A stretch of 64,000 nucleotides of DNA from the NCBI GenBank assembly GCA_026075535.2, contig AP026547.1:496001-560000 (forward strand). The letters run 5' to 3'. Below are positions 35,429 to 46,380 of the stretch, piece by piece. The notes beneath the pieces are model-generated. The model was not told where the DNA came from and made no database searches. It was given only the letters and a program-made list of their open reading frames with translations. Origin of the DNA: Tricholoma matsutake. Lineage: Eukaryota; Basidiomycota; Agaricomycetes; Agaricales; Tricholomataceae. Positions within the stretch are counted from its first letter, which is position 1. Each line of letters starts with the position of its first letter. A program made the translations under genes and the position numbers.

Positions 35429-36127
35429 AGAAGGTAGTCGGTAGATAGATTTGAACAAAGAGGGATTTAATCCTGCTTTCAAAAACTCTACCAACGCAGC
35501 TTCTCCCATGTCCATTTGCAAAGCTTCTGCTTTGAACTGCAAAATAAATTCATCCGCTGTTAAGGAACCTTGGTGCATTGTCTTTAATTTAGCATTGGCT
35601 GTCGCCTTTGGATTAGGGTCTCCAAACTGTGCCTCCAATCTCTCCAGAAATTCCTTGAAGGTTGCAAATGGTTTATTTCCTGCGGCAATTTGATTAATAG
35701 CCTCGTTTCTCCAGAACTGTGCTTTCCCCCCCTGAATGTATGAGAGAGCAAACATAATCCTAGACTCAGCTGTACGAAACTCTGGCTTCCTCCCATGGAT
35801 GTACAATACTATAGAGCTGATGAAGGATTTTGTATTCTCCATGGTACCATCAAAGATTTGCAGGGGTGCATACTTAGGTAAGTGCGCTTTTCCATTTCCG
35901 GATTTCTCTGCCGTCTCATCCTCCTGCGATATCCACTCCACCATCTCCTCCATCTCATCATCTCTTTCTCCTATCATCTCTGGCTGTACTTCCACTTGTC
36001 TGGGCTGTGATGCTGCCAATACTGACACTAATTGCGACATTTGCGCTGTGAGCGGATCAATTTTCGCCTCTAGTGCTGGTATGGGAACAGGATTAGGACC
36101 GGGATTAGAAGTTGAAGGTTTGGACAT
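35429..36127 (-). pseudogene. gag: gypsy B Gag, N-terminal half
   Basis: It starts at ATG 36127 (MSKPSTSNPGPNPVPIPALE). An acidic region comes first, then the capsid-like part with FDGTMENTKSFISSIVLYIH, GGKAQFWRNEAINQI, FKEFLERLEAQFGD and ADEFILQFKAEALQMDMGEA. It is cut at the target site of the copia element after SIYRLPS and continues at 30130 on the other side. No stop occurs in this half. Confidence 0.9.
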
Positions 36128-36599
36128 AATTGTAGAATCTGTGATGAATCACTTCTTCGATAAATTCAAAATCTTTTCTTCGAGACCTCTCCAAACATTT
36201 ATGGGTCACGTGATGGTTCATCAATCATTTGTCAATCGTTTGTCGTTTGTCAGGCACATATTTTGACACTTCGGATCAATAACCCTTCCAACAGTGCCTG
36301 ATCTCGGAGATAACACTGAATTCGGCTTGTAACTAAAATAGTCATCTGAATAGAGTGATGTAAATCGTAACTAAACCAGATCCGATCGGTTGTCTGGTTG
36401 CAGCTGTCCTAATGACGAGCGCTGCCTCTCGATCACTGGCAGTTGCAATGTAAGGTGAGGCCTGGCATCGGCTTATGAAAGAAAAGGTAGATTACGTATA
36501 TACAAGTACTTCCGGCTCATGCCGAAAGGGTGAGTAATTGGATGTGGCGCGGTGAAACAATGATGTATACGCAAGTAAGAGAAGGCGCACTGATATGGG

Positions 36600-36610
36600 A
36601 GTTGTGTTCT
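36600..36610 (-). other. Primer-binding site of gypsy B (self-priming type)
   Basis: On the element strand the site reads AGAACACAACT, two bases inside the LTR. It is perfectly complementary to AGTTGTGTTCT in the same LTR (36798 down to 36788), which begins 34 nt after a TATATAAA box. This repeats the layout of gypsy A. Confidence 0.7.
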
Positions 36611-36612
36611 TC

Positions 36613-37014
36613 TGTTAGGGCGACACCCACTATCTGCTAGCTAAGACCATGCGGGTTCTCTCTACAAGAAGGGGGCGGGATCCACGCTCGTGATGGGGGA
36701 ACTGATGGTTTTGATGTGAGGGGATATTAATAGGTGAGTTTGTTGAGATAGGCCTTTCACACCGAAAATGTAGGTGGAATACCTAAGAGAACACAACTGG
36801 GGTCCCCTAGGCATATATTTAGGGTTTATATACTATGTTACATATATTGTACATTGTTGTTACCGACGCATTCGCACATGCGCATACATATTGATGCGTG
36901 CGAAATAAAATTCTCATGCTATCAAAGTGTAGCGTAATTTGGTGTCATGTAGTGTAATTTGACATAATAAAATAAAAATGAAAATTTATTAGGTAATGGG
37001 GTGGTTTCCTAACA
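36613..37014 (-). repeat. 5' LTR of gypsy B
   Basis: 402 bp. On the element strand a TATATAAA box (36832 down to 36825) lies 34 nt before the predicted self-primer. The leader 36128-36599 holds no gene. Confidence 0.93.
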
Positions 37015-38578
37015 GTGTAGGTGAATGAGCTTGTGTCAAATTCTGGTGATGTGGCTCTGGTTGTGTTGATGTGCATCGTGTTGTTTGCATCATTGGCATT
37101 GCTAGGTGACGATGGTGCTGACATGGCAGTTTCTGCAGCCAATGTTGCTGTGCCTGGAGGTTGCAGTCGCATATATAGCTGTCACTTTGCTCGCATTTTC
37201 ATGCCATTTTTTCTTCTGGCTTCATTTGCCCTGTCCTGGACCTGGCATGCTGATGGCTGGCAGGTAGCAGACTGATAGATAGCAGACTGATAGGCAGATA
37301 TGGTAGACAAATGACAAAAGCTAAGGACCCAAGAGGATATCAAAGAAGCAGAGCTCAACAAACTTGATGTGTCGTGACATGGCATGCAAGAACACAAAAC
37401 ACAAAAGACACAAAACTCAAGCTCAAGACACAAGACCAAAAGACAAAGCTGTGCGAGTTGAATCAAACTCTCATCACCAAGATGGACATGCCAGAGGCGG
37501 TCCTTGCTCAGGCAATGCAGTAGATGGCTATCGAGCAGTGATCCCCTGTTACTACGACATGTGTGACTACTGACTAAATCACATGACTACCAGGAGTAGG
37601 TGCCACACACCCTACTCCACTGGCAAGAGGAGATGGAACCTGCACATACATCCATACAGAAGACAATCAGGTTAGCTACTACAATGCCCACAGAGATTCT
37701 ACAGGAAACCACAGGTGTGTAATGTTCACCCAATTAGCTTGAAACAACCTTTGATGGAAGGTAATACACCACCGCCAGATATGAACAATGCAACCCACAA
37801 TCATTCCGCATCAGCAACATCATGCAAGCCCAAGTCTCCTTCATAGTCGTTCCAGTATGTGGTGGGAAATGCAAAATGCTTTCAGTTCTTCAATCAATTG
37901 CACTTTTAAATAGGTGCTTTGCAAATGTACATACCTTGACCAAAGCATAAGGCCCTTCCCAAACTCATGAACAGGCCAACAACATGCCCATGAAGAAGGA
38001 GCAGACATCAGCGGCTAAGCTTGGCTCAATCAAGCGACAGGTGGGGTACAAAGAATTGGACACAAACAGGAAAAAGGACAGGATGGCAGTCGATGAGGCA
38101 GCAACATAGACACCTAATAGACACTTATGGCTTTGTATTTTGTTTACTGGCACACAGCTACAACAGAAGCACACCGACTGTAACACCATGGCCGTAGGAC
38201 ACGCAGACATATTGTAATGGATTTGAGGGATGAGATCGCCCAAAGGCTTGCTGGGACAGGTATAGCCACCATGACCAGCATGATGGCAGATAATAGGAGA
38301 AGGTAAGTGTAGCACATCTTTTCTGTGAAAGAATTGGAAAATAGGATAGCAGTAAGATGATATGGGGAAAGTGAGACCAGTTCCAATGGAATGAATTGAT
38401 AAAAGTCGATGTGTGCTTTCTCACGGCGTATCGGAAGGATATGGGTGCTCGGCAACGCCCTCAACGATAGCGCGGGCATTTCCCACGACCCCCAGCAAAT
38501 CGGCAATCGGAACCGGACCGAAAAAGCCGTATAATACCTCAAAGGACATTACAATGTCACAAATTAATAAGCACCGAA
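37015..38578. other. Intergenic sequence without a recognised gene
   Basis: One open frame at 37021-37275 encodes a hydrophobic segment but matches nothing known. Near 37250-37300 GATAG and GCAGACTGATAG words repeat. No transposon ends were recognised. Confidence 0.35.
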
Positions 38579-39367
38579 ATGATCGGACTTTCCTATTTGC
38601 GTAAACAACCAAAACAAGAATTTTTGATGCGTCCGCCCATGTTTTCTTCCTCTCAGCCTCTAGAAATGCACGGCCCACCTACGTTATATGAATGCCTCAA
38701 CAATATCCGAGTCTCACCTCCAGAAGAGATCCGAATACAAGTACAAAATTACTTACTGCAGTCCAGGATGCCGACGGAATATCTCAGTTCATTGAACGAC
38801 AAGGACTTGACTACAGCCTATCGAGCTTGTCTTCTGGCTTGGAATGTTACTGGTGGCACTCAGGTCCCTCGTGAGATGCAGCTGCGTGCGACTCTTGCTA
38901 CCTACAATGGAAGTGATTCTCTCGTCAATGCTGGTACTGGCAGTGGAAAGGCTTTGCCTATTGCTCTCAATCTTCTGCTTGACGACCCTTCGGATAATTG
39001 CATTTCTCTCACAATCTCGCCTCTAAAGCGGCTCCAGGTTACTCAGGTATAAATACTCCATAAGTACAAGGTATCCGACTTAGCGAAATCTTCCAGGAGA
39101 ATGATTTCAACACCAAGTACCAGATCCGTACTGTGTCCATCAACGATGATACGCCCCGCGAAGATGCCTACTGGAAGGTAAATTTTGCGCTATTTGTTAC
39201 AAATTCCCCATTTGAGTTCATTCAGGAACATGTACACGACCTCAAAACCCGCATTCCTTGAAGCGCGCGTCACATCATTGCGACAGTCGAACAACTTTTC
39301 AAGACAACGGAAGGTCACTATCCGCGGCTTGCTGTTCTCCTCCGGAACCGTCATTTTCAAACATTGT
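38579..39367 (+). pseudogene. RecQ-like DEAD/H helicase, N-terminal fragment
   Basis: Exon one (to 39046) contains QVPREMQLRATLATYNGSDS and the Walker A motif VNAGTGSGKALPIALNLLLD, then ISLTISPLKRLQVTQ. A GTATAA donor and CCAG acceptor lead to exon two (39097-39177, ENDFNTKYQIRTVSINDDTP). A second intron (GTAAAT...TCAG) leads to exon three from 39226 (EHVHDLKTRIP, stop, SARHIIATVEQLFK, LAVLLRNRHFQ). The order and intron sites fit the mushroom RecQ-like helicases that often lie near transposons. It is broken by the TGA in exon three and ends before the DEAH box, so only the first third is left. Confidence 0.7.
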
Positions 39368-40090
39368 AGGCACGTAGTGTTTCAATATTGCCTTCAAGTT
39401 TGTAGATCATGATGATGGTATTTACTCTGAATGTTTTCTATACGTGCAGTGGAGTCACTGTGGAGAACCAATTACGAGTCCGAGTTTACCAGGACTCGTC
39501 TTTATCTCCATGAGATCGGTGCTTAGTTACCACGCGTGCATACCCCCGGCCCGGTGAATTCGCTATAGGCTCGGATTCGTCCATTGTTTGGCTGTCATCT
39601 GAGATTTGTAATGTTTGAATCAAGTTTGAAGGCGGAGTTAGTCATTCTGTTGTTTCCTCGAACGCTACCTCCTAGTAAATCGTGTTTCTTTTCGCAATTC
39701 TTTAGGCTTACTTCTCGATGTCAAAGATGAAGCGAATCTTCTACATTCAGGGATATAAGCTTGACCCCCAGAAGATACGCCATACATTTCCTAGGGAAGA
39801 GCACGAGCCAGACGAAACCTATTTAAGTCCAGACTCCTAAACGACTCACTGATACCCAGAATGCGCATTTTGGCTATATTAGTTTGTTCGAATGCCCATT
39901 TGTTCTTCCTGTAACCCTTTACGTGAATCAGCTCTCCTTCGTGCCAAAGTCAACCATTTCCAATCGACTTCCGTTCAAGCGTCCGCATAAAGCAGTACTA
40001 CCAATGCTGTGTATTCTGCTGACGTCTTGGAATTGGGGGGTCCCGCAAAGAGGTTTGAAGGCCGAATCTCAGAGGGGAAGGATATGTCCA
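39368..40090. other. Sequence with one exon-like segment
   Basis: After a TTCTTTAG acceptor near 39706 an open run AYFSMSKMKRIFYIQGYKLD continues to about 39839. I do not recognise it. Near 39450-39510 GAGTCC/GGACTC words form a short imperfect inverted repeat. Confidence 0.3.
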
Positions 40091-42060
40091 TTAGACGTTC
40101 TTCGACCACAGGCAACATATATCATTAGTACACATTGTAATGATGCACGAAGAAATAAAAACTCGCGCAGACGCAGAATCCGAATACGCACTAGCCCTAT
40201 CTGCTTCAGAACCACTCGGTCTTGAAGCTAGACCGACAGTGCCACCTCCACCTCGCGCTACCTGGCTAGCAGGCGATGAACGATTCGGCAGATGTGCCGC
40301 ACCTACTCTACTACGAACCACAACAGAGCGTGAACCCGGCACCGGACTCGAACGCGTGCTAGACGACGGTGCACTCAACAAACTATAACGTTCCATATCA
40401 AACAATCTATCCGAAGGCATCAACACTACTTTTGAAACAGAATTCAGTTCAACAGCACTCATCTGCGAAGAATAGAACGAAAAATACCTGAATCATGCTC
40501 CGAATCTTCCTCTACTTGTAGATGTGGATGTGGATTAGGGAGATGAAGCCGGACCCCAGGACCTCCGCAATTGGTGCGGATTCCAGTTTTTTTCGCTCAC
40601 GCTGGCCCCGGAAAACTCGTTTTCTGGCACAATGCTGGCACCAGGAGACATCGACCGACGTGGCGGCTGACGACCATCACCACCCTCACGTCCTCGGCCA
40701 GCACCCATCCCCATCTTCATCTCGACCCCAACCCCAACTCCACGCCCAAGAACACTAGACATAGCGCGGTCCCCTTGCCGTACCCAAACCTCGGTGAATT
40801 TGGGGTTTGTCGTTGTCCTCCGGAATGGGGGATGGGAATTCATGAACGCGAGTGGGAGGAAGGAAGGGCGGATGGCAGCAAAGGTGGTGGTAGTGGTGGT
40901 GGTGGGGGCATACCCTGATTTGCGGCCGGTGTACGATAGCATGACGTTGATGTCCCTGATCCAGCAATAGCGGATGACGACCCACTGTCAAAGCCAGAAG
41001 CGCATTCACGCAGGCGCAAAATGGAACGGGGCATTGACTGAGATTGAGGGTGACATTGGGGATGAGCTTGAGGGTGAGCTTCGGAATCAGGAGGACAATG
41101 CTGGGGATGAGATTGTCGTTGTTCTGGCTGGACGTTCGGAAGATGATGTGGGTACGCCTTCCCCCTGAAATTCTTATCGACCAGCGCCAGTGAACGTGTA
41201 TGATAAAACGCAGGTTCATGTGGATCTGCAGGTGGGGATGGAATTACGGTCGCCTCTGCACTTCGACTCCGATGCCTTCCCATGCCCTTGCCCATCCCCG
41301 TTTCGTCCTCTTGCCCAGGCTGATAGTTCCCTGCCCGTACTTCTACGCCAGCGGCTGTGTCTGGTGAAGCGAGATGGACAGGTTGCCGATCATGGTCATG
41401 GTGTCGATCAGCGGATGGGGGCGGGTGCGAATGCAGTCGAGAACGTATCCCCTCTCCCGCACTACGACTCCTCTGCCTCCCAAGGCCCATCGAACGTTCC
41501 CCGGCCGCTGTACCCTCTTGCACCCCCACACCGTGGTAGACTATTTCGAAGCCAGGACGATCATCTTGCTGCAGACGCTGTTGCGGTTGCGGGTCAGGAC
41601 GTGGATAACGCATACTCTCCCCTGCACTTCGGCTACGCTGTCTCCCCATCCCCATAGCCGTTCCAGTTCCAGCTCCCATACCCTGAGGCACACCCTGCAA
41701 GCGCACGCTCCGTTCATCCTCTTCTTCTCCTACATCCCCTACATGCATGCCTCGTCCCCCTCCTGCAGCTGGGTATATGGACTCGTAGCCAGGACGCTCC
41801 CGCAAGATCTCGCCAGCACTCCTACTTCTGTCTCCCCATCCTTGGACGTCTATCCTCGTCTTCGTCCTCGCCCTCTTCCCTCCCTGCTCCCGTTCCTTCT
41901 TCGTCCTGCTTTCCTCCTCCATATACCTCCTTCAGATCCAATCCACCCACCGCTCCCGACGGAAAACGAGCACCACGGCTCTGATCCATGTCGAGATTGT
42001 GAGGTGCAGATGGCGCGCTCCTACGTCTGCTTTTAGTTGGTGCAAGGGCCGTATATGGAT
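40091..42060 (-). CDS. Disordered RSRSAG-repeat protein gene, probably frameshifted
   Basis: A GC-rich minus-strand gene unlike its AT-richer surroundings. Upstream coding sequence (APTKSRRRSAPSAPHNLDMD, possible ATG at 41989) leads into a Gly/Arg-rich chain with four copies of a motif close to MGRQRSRSAGE, two followed by GYESIYP or GFEIVYH. The first motif reads MGRQK-stop in the upstream frame and RSRSAGE in the next frame, so about two bases seem missing near 41826. His/Pro/Gln-rich stretches follow, then poly-Thr and poly-Pro runs. Further 3' exons run through REGGDGRQPPRRSMSPGAS and LPNPHPHLQVEEDSEHDS to MSAVELNSVSKVVLMPSDRL. Repeated RSxS sites look like kinase targets. Exon borders are uncertain and no enzyme domain is present. 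Confidence 0.5.
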
Positions 42061-42849
42061 CTTAGGGGGCTGTATTTGGTGGGCTGAGTTTCCAGGAGAA
42101 CATTGAGAAGAACTTGGTAGGTGGCGTTGGATGTAAGTCGTAGCGGATGGTGGAGGGGGAAAGAATTGAAAACGCGGTCGGTGGCTGACGGCTGCATGAC
42201 GGAAAAGTAGTTAACGTTAGATTGGGTTGGAGGAGGACAATTTGATCGAACGTTATGACATTGACAAAATGAATCGCTCGCCGATCTGCATACAGTATGG
42301 CCGGCCATACGTTTAAGAGAACAGCACATCGACGTTCGTACGTCAATGGTCCCGTAGGTACATCGGAACCTGGGGCTCCAGCTATTCAACGAGACGCACA
42401 GCGGAGTGAGCCGTTTGTGGAAGACTTCTAATCATGGTCTCTCGCGCCGTTCTTGGTTAGGATTCATCGAGGAAATTGTAAAGCTGTAAAAGCTAGTACA
42501 TCAGTAAACGAAGACTAAACTTCGTTCAACAAAACCCCGCCGCTGCCCCTTCTCGTTCTACTCCAGACTTTGATATTTTGTTGTCGTCCTACACCGTGGT
42601 GACTCTGAGTGGATGGGTAGACAGAAGAACTCCAGAGCAACAACGATTGGTCTTTTGTGGCAGCAAGATTCACTCGAACCATCCTCATCCAACGGAACCT
42701 GGATACCGATGTGATGCATTCAGAAAATGACTGTGGACAGAGGTTACAGTATCAGTAAATCAGGGAATGCTTGCGAGCAATTAGGGAAACCGACCCGTGC
42801 CTTGGGATGTCGAAACGAAGTGCGATGTCCCAGCAGGTCCCGTGTCACA

Positions 42850-44196
42850 CGTCACAACCACAAATGTCCCTTCTAACGAAGCAAAACCGCATAACAGTGA
42901 AACAATTCGCAGCCGTTCCAGCTTTACTCAACCTTCCTGCCTTTCAGCGAGCACCTGCCTCAGTCTCGAATGTATCGTCCTTCCGTGGGGACGACGGTGG
43001 GATCAATCTTTCTGAGGGATGCCTAGTAACAAAGACTATCAAGTACACGCATCAACTAGCTCATTGGGTCAACGCTGTTCGAGGTGGAGATCCAAGTGAC
43101 GTTGTAGGAAGACATTTTAAAGGATGACCTAACTGCAACTGATGAATCTCCTCTCTTTACAGGAAGATCTGATTGAAGATTTGTGCATCATTCCATACGA
43201 AGATTTCAGGCTCAATCAGTTGTGCAACCTCGCTTTCCGTAAGTCTGAACGTCACACTGAGGAGACCCTTCTAATTTTTAATAGTCGAATCTTTTCTCCA
43301 CACTTCGCTCGACCTCTACGCTTTCGTTGCGGTGACTGCGTCTTCATCTGCTCTTGATGAGCTCATCGCTATGGTTCGTTCTGACAACGATCTCCGGCAA
43401 CGGCAGCTGGATAACGTGGGGGTTGTATTTCGTCGCTCCCTTAATGTGAAAGTCCATTTCATCTCGTAGGCCGGTGCGGAACGCTGATCGCTTCTACAAA
43501 AAGTTTAACGCCAATAGCTTCCTTGATCCAGAGTATGAGCTAGTTGCATTACATCCCGAACACTTCATCCCAGGCGGTAGCCCACTCACTGTATATGACG
43601 CCACGACCAGTACGTACAAGAACTACGTTGCAGCAAGTGACCAATGTCTGCGCGAGTCCCATGACCCTAGTAGCCCTCGCTTCCCAACATTTCGGCACCA
43701 CTCTCCGAGTCGTGACTACCCCAAAAACCTGAACGTCTTCCTCGTCATTATAAACGCCGAGATCAAATTTCGGCGTTACTTTGAGATGATCCGACTGCAA
43801 CCCGCCCCAACACCCCTCCCGAATGACGTCCTCAGCCTCATGAGGCGTACAATGGAACTCGTCGATTTAATCTACTGGAAGCCTACGCCCACAAAAGGCT
43901 CGTCAGGGGAAGCGATCGTGGCTGATGAAATAACCAATAGCCGGAGGAATCGCGAAAGATTTGCACGTCCTGATCCTGCCAAGGGCATTGAGAGGGGTAC
44001 CAGTGAAGAGCAGCAGGAGGAGGAGGAGGATAGACCGAGGAAGGCGACGACGTCAAGCCGTCGTAAGCGGCTTCGGTGGTTAGCAGATGTGGATTTGGAG
44101 ACACGAAGGGCTTATGGAACAGCGATTATGGGTGGGCATGGTGGGTTCTTGCGCCTTTCATCTTCTTGGACTATGCACACACCTGTCCTTGCCTAG
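42850..44196 (+). CDS. Multi-exon hypothetical protein
   Basis: Exon sequence with FQRAPASVSNVSSFRGDDGG and IKYTHQLAHWVNAVRGGDPS ends at a GTAGGA donor (43104). A CTAACTGC branch-like site and TTTACAG acceptor give exon 43163-43238 (EDLIEDLCIIPYEDFRLNQL). A GTAAGT...TTAATAG intron follows, and exon 43285 onward reads ESFLHTSLDLYAFVAVTASS, then DELIAMVRSDNDLRQRQLDN. The last part (from about 43474) reads NADRFYKKFNANSFLDPEYE, LNVFLVIINAEIKFRRYFEM and MELVDLIYWKP, then a Glu/Arg-rich tail. The join at about 43440-43474 is unclear and may include a frame change. Function unknown. It is one of the few gene-like regions not linked to a transposon. Confidence 0.5.
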
Positions 44197-44400
44197 ACCG
44201 TGATTATGACCCGGCCTTGTTCGAGGATACCTTTCCAACCAACTATGGTGCGAGTTTTTCCATTTTATTCGCTATATAACTCACTTTTATCCACAAAACA
44301 GTGCACTTATACTCACAAGAGGCGAATGTGCAAGCATGGACGCAAGGTGTTTGCAGCTGAGTGATGCTTAGGGTTGACCGCTCCGCTTGAAGAATAATAC

Positions 44401-44880
44401 TTATAGGCTCTTGCTCGTGCCATGACCCCTGTCGTCTTCCTCTTTTTTATACATAACTTGTTCCACCGCTGCAGCATACCGCAGATACGTTTGATCTGAA
44501 GGTTGGAACAAGGTCGAACCTGTACAATTTGTTAGCAAGGGGAAGGTGGAGGACAAACGGGTTGTTAATCCGGCTTGGGTGACGGAGGTCAAGCTAATGG
44601 ATATGACGAGTGGGCCGTTGTGGGCGGCGACTACTGCATGTGCCAAAAGAAGTATGTTTGGACCCAGGGCCTTGTGTTCTTTCTGGGGAATTTTGTTGGA
44701 AGGTGGAATGAAATCATTCAATTGAGGATCATATGGTGCAGTCGGATGCCCTGTTATCTTTTTCCGTGCAGGCCAAGGCCATATTCATGAATCATCTGGA
44801 CGAGCAGGATCCTTGTAGTCCAACAGGATAAGAGTGAGGTTATATGGTGTTATCTAGGTACAGTAGACCATGACTTATGA
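44401..44880 (-). pseudogene. Remnant of a conserved hypothetical protein
   Basis: The minus strand reads YNLTLILLDYKDPARPDDS, a TGA, IWPWPARKKITGHPTAPYDP, NDFIPPSNKIPQKEHKALGP, NILLLAHAVVAAHNGPLVIS and TSVTQAGLTTRLSSTFPLLT, ending at 44401. The TGA fits an arginine codon. The even composition suggests a once functional gene with no domain that I can name. A SINE sits 28 bp upstream at 44909, so the 5' part is displaced or lost. Confidence 0.45.
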
Positions 44881-44903
44881 GTAATAGGTGAGGCCACTGA
44901 ACG

Positions 44904-44908
<5 letters not shown>

Positions 44909-44935
<27 letters not shown>

Positions 44936-45243
44936 GGTAACCGGTTTGAGCCCGAAGCCCGCGGTCAACGCGTCTAGGAGGACACCGGCCGAAGAGAATG
45001 CTTTTACAGGCCCCTGCATATTTGAGGCCCATTTTTGGAGGATTTTCTGGACAAACCTTTGGTGGAGCTTCCGGGGGCCTGCTTTTACGCACACCGTTAA
45101 TGGTAGTGTGGGACTCCACTGTCTTTCAGCAATACCCACTAAACTCTTCGGAGGGATCAGGGTTCGAACCAAGAGTGCAAGGGTATGTCCCCCTGAAATG
45201 AGATGATGGAGTTAACCATTGAGCCATCTCTCCCTTTGCCACT
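44909..45243 (-). mobile_element. tRNA-derived SINE with poly(A) tail and 16-bp TSD
   Basis: On the minus strand the element starts near 45243 with GGGAGAGATGGCTCAATGG (box A at 45226-45215) and GGTTCGAACCC (box B, 45170-45160). A unique body follows, and the end is about 27 A residues (the T run at 44909-44935). The flanks GCCACTGAACGATATT are identical at 44893-44908 and 45244-45259. Together these give a complete SINE mobilised by a LINE-type machinery. No LINE was found in the window. Confidence 0.88.
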
Positions 45244-45325
45244 GCCACTGAACGATATTCACCCAGCAGGTTTTGATGCAATCACGTGATGTGAAAATAC
45301 TTGTTGCAAAGGTGTCCAGCTTCAT

Positions 45326-45811
45326 CTAGTCTGAGATAGAGTTAAGGAGCTCACGCACTTTCATTTGGGTGCCCTGAATGCTAGCCGAGTTGTCGTCAAG
45401 ACTGGCTGTGACAGAGTTCCGCAACTGTGCTTCAGAGGTAAAGCGGTGGGTGAAGGGTACTTTGTCATCTTCTGTGACCTTGGGGGGGACAGTAGTCTCA
45501 TGTGGTAAGCCCCAAAGGACACGGAGATGAAGCTCAAGTGCAGCCTGAAAGTGATTTAGACTTTAAAGTGCTTGAATACAATGAATGTGCACCTTTGTCT
45601 TCTCAGCCTCCTTTGGTACCTCTCCTTTTCTCATGTGCCAATCACTAGGCTTCTTGGGCTTCTTGGGTTGCTTGTCAAAGGCCTTGCAGGCTTTCTTTGC
45701 TTGCAAAGCTCTTGAACCAGGGTTCATGTTGCTCAGAGAACACTTGCACTTGCCAAGTCCAGCCTGAGATGGGCCAGCCTCCCCTGAACTAGAACTCGCA
45801 CAAGGATCCAT
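45326..45811 (-). CDS. Two-exon 145-residue hypothetical protein
   Basis: Exon one (45811-45593) begins MDPCASSSSGEAGPSQAGLG and runs through a basic stretch, AKKACKAFDKQPKKPKKP, to EVPKEAEKTK. A GTGCAC donor and CTTTCAG acceptor remove 48 bp in phase 0. Exon two (45544-45326) reads AALELHLRVLWGLPHETTVP, FTHRFTSEAQLRNSVTASLD and KVRELLNSISD, ending in TAG. Both exons are 219 nt and free of stops, which is unusual here. The Lys/Pro-rich start suggests a nuclear, DNA-associated or cargo protein, but the function is unknown. Imperfect inverted repeats flank it near 45260-45300 and 45910-45945. Confidence 0.65.
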
Positions 45812-45949
45812 TGTAGTAATAGAAGATGATGGAATAAAGAGTCCAGATATCCAGTAAGGCCAGAAGACAAGTATGCACAAACATGTCAAGAACAAAGGAA
45901 CTTGAAATTGCTGCAAGCATGATCACGTGATGCATCGGAACCTGCCAAA

Positions 45950-46380
45950 CTCACCATGTCGAGTCATTGACACCCTCAACACCTCTGGCAGCAATGTATT
46001 GTAGTTCTGATCAGAAATAATAAAATTGTTTGTTGAAGTACAGAATAAAGTTTTCAGCTAAAACTATAGCATGAACTTGGCATGAACTGGATGATAAACA
46101 TTTAGTGTCAATGTCACTCACTCATGAATTGTTATTACTAAAGTATATTACATCACTACAAATGACAACTACCAGTCAAACATGAGTCAAACACGAATCA
46201 ACTATGAATCAACTGCCTCAAGGCTTGCCTGTTGTGTCCATCAACAGTAAATGGTGAACTGCATAGCTGCAAAATTGCCACATCACAGTGATGCGTGTAT
46301 CCGGACATCAACAGCTGTCGATTCATGTTGAGGAGCCTAAGGCCCTTCAACACAAAGTAAATAAGTGTTTTCAACGTTCT
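45950..46380. other. Intergenic sequence without a recognised gene
   Basis: AT-rich, with short repeats of CATGA and GTCAAACA words near 46060-46210. No gene or element end is recognised. Confidence 0.35.

Larger units (their letters stand above)
25465..37014 (-). mobile_element. Ty3/gypsy chromovirus B, interrupted by a copia element
   Basis: LTRs 25465-25866 and 36613-37014 (TGTTAGGGCGACACCC...TTTCCTAACA on the plus strand) enclose, on the minus strand, gag, protease, RT, RNase H, integrase and chromodomain. The flanks ATGTA and GTGTA match at four of five bases. The two LTRs differ at about 11 sites. A Ty1/copia element lies inside gag, so the native length is about 6.2 kb. All reading stops seen except one TAA and one splice-independent site are TGA codons at arginine positions. 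Confidence 0.95.

Noticed and set aside
40535..42036. Long plus-strand frames opposite the RSRSAG gene (for example 41190-41657 and 41374-42036)
   Set aside because: They are shadows of the GC-rich minus-strand gene. The minus strand has the coherent repeated motifs and splice-like borders.
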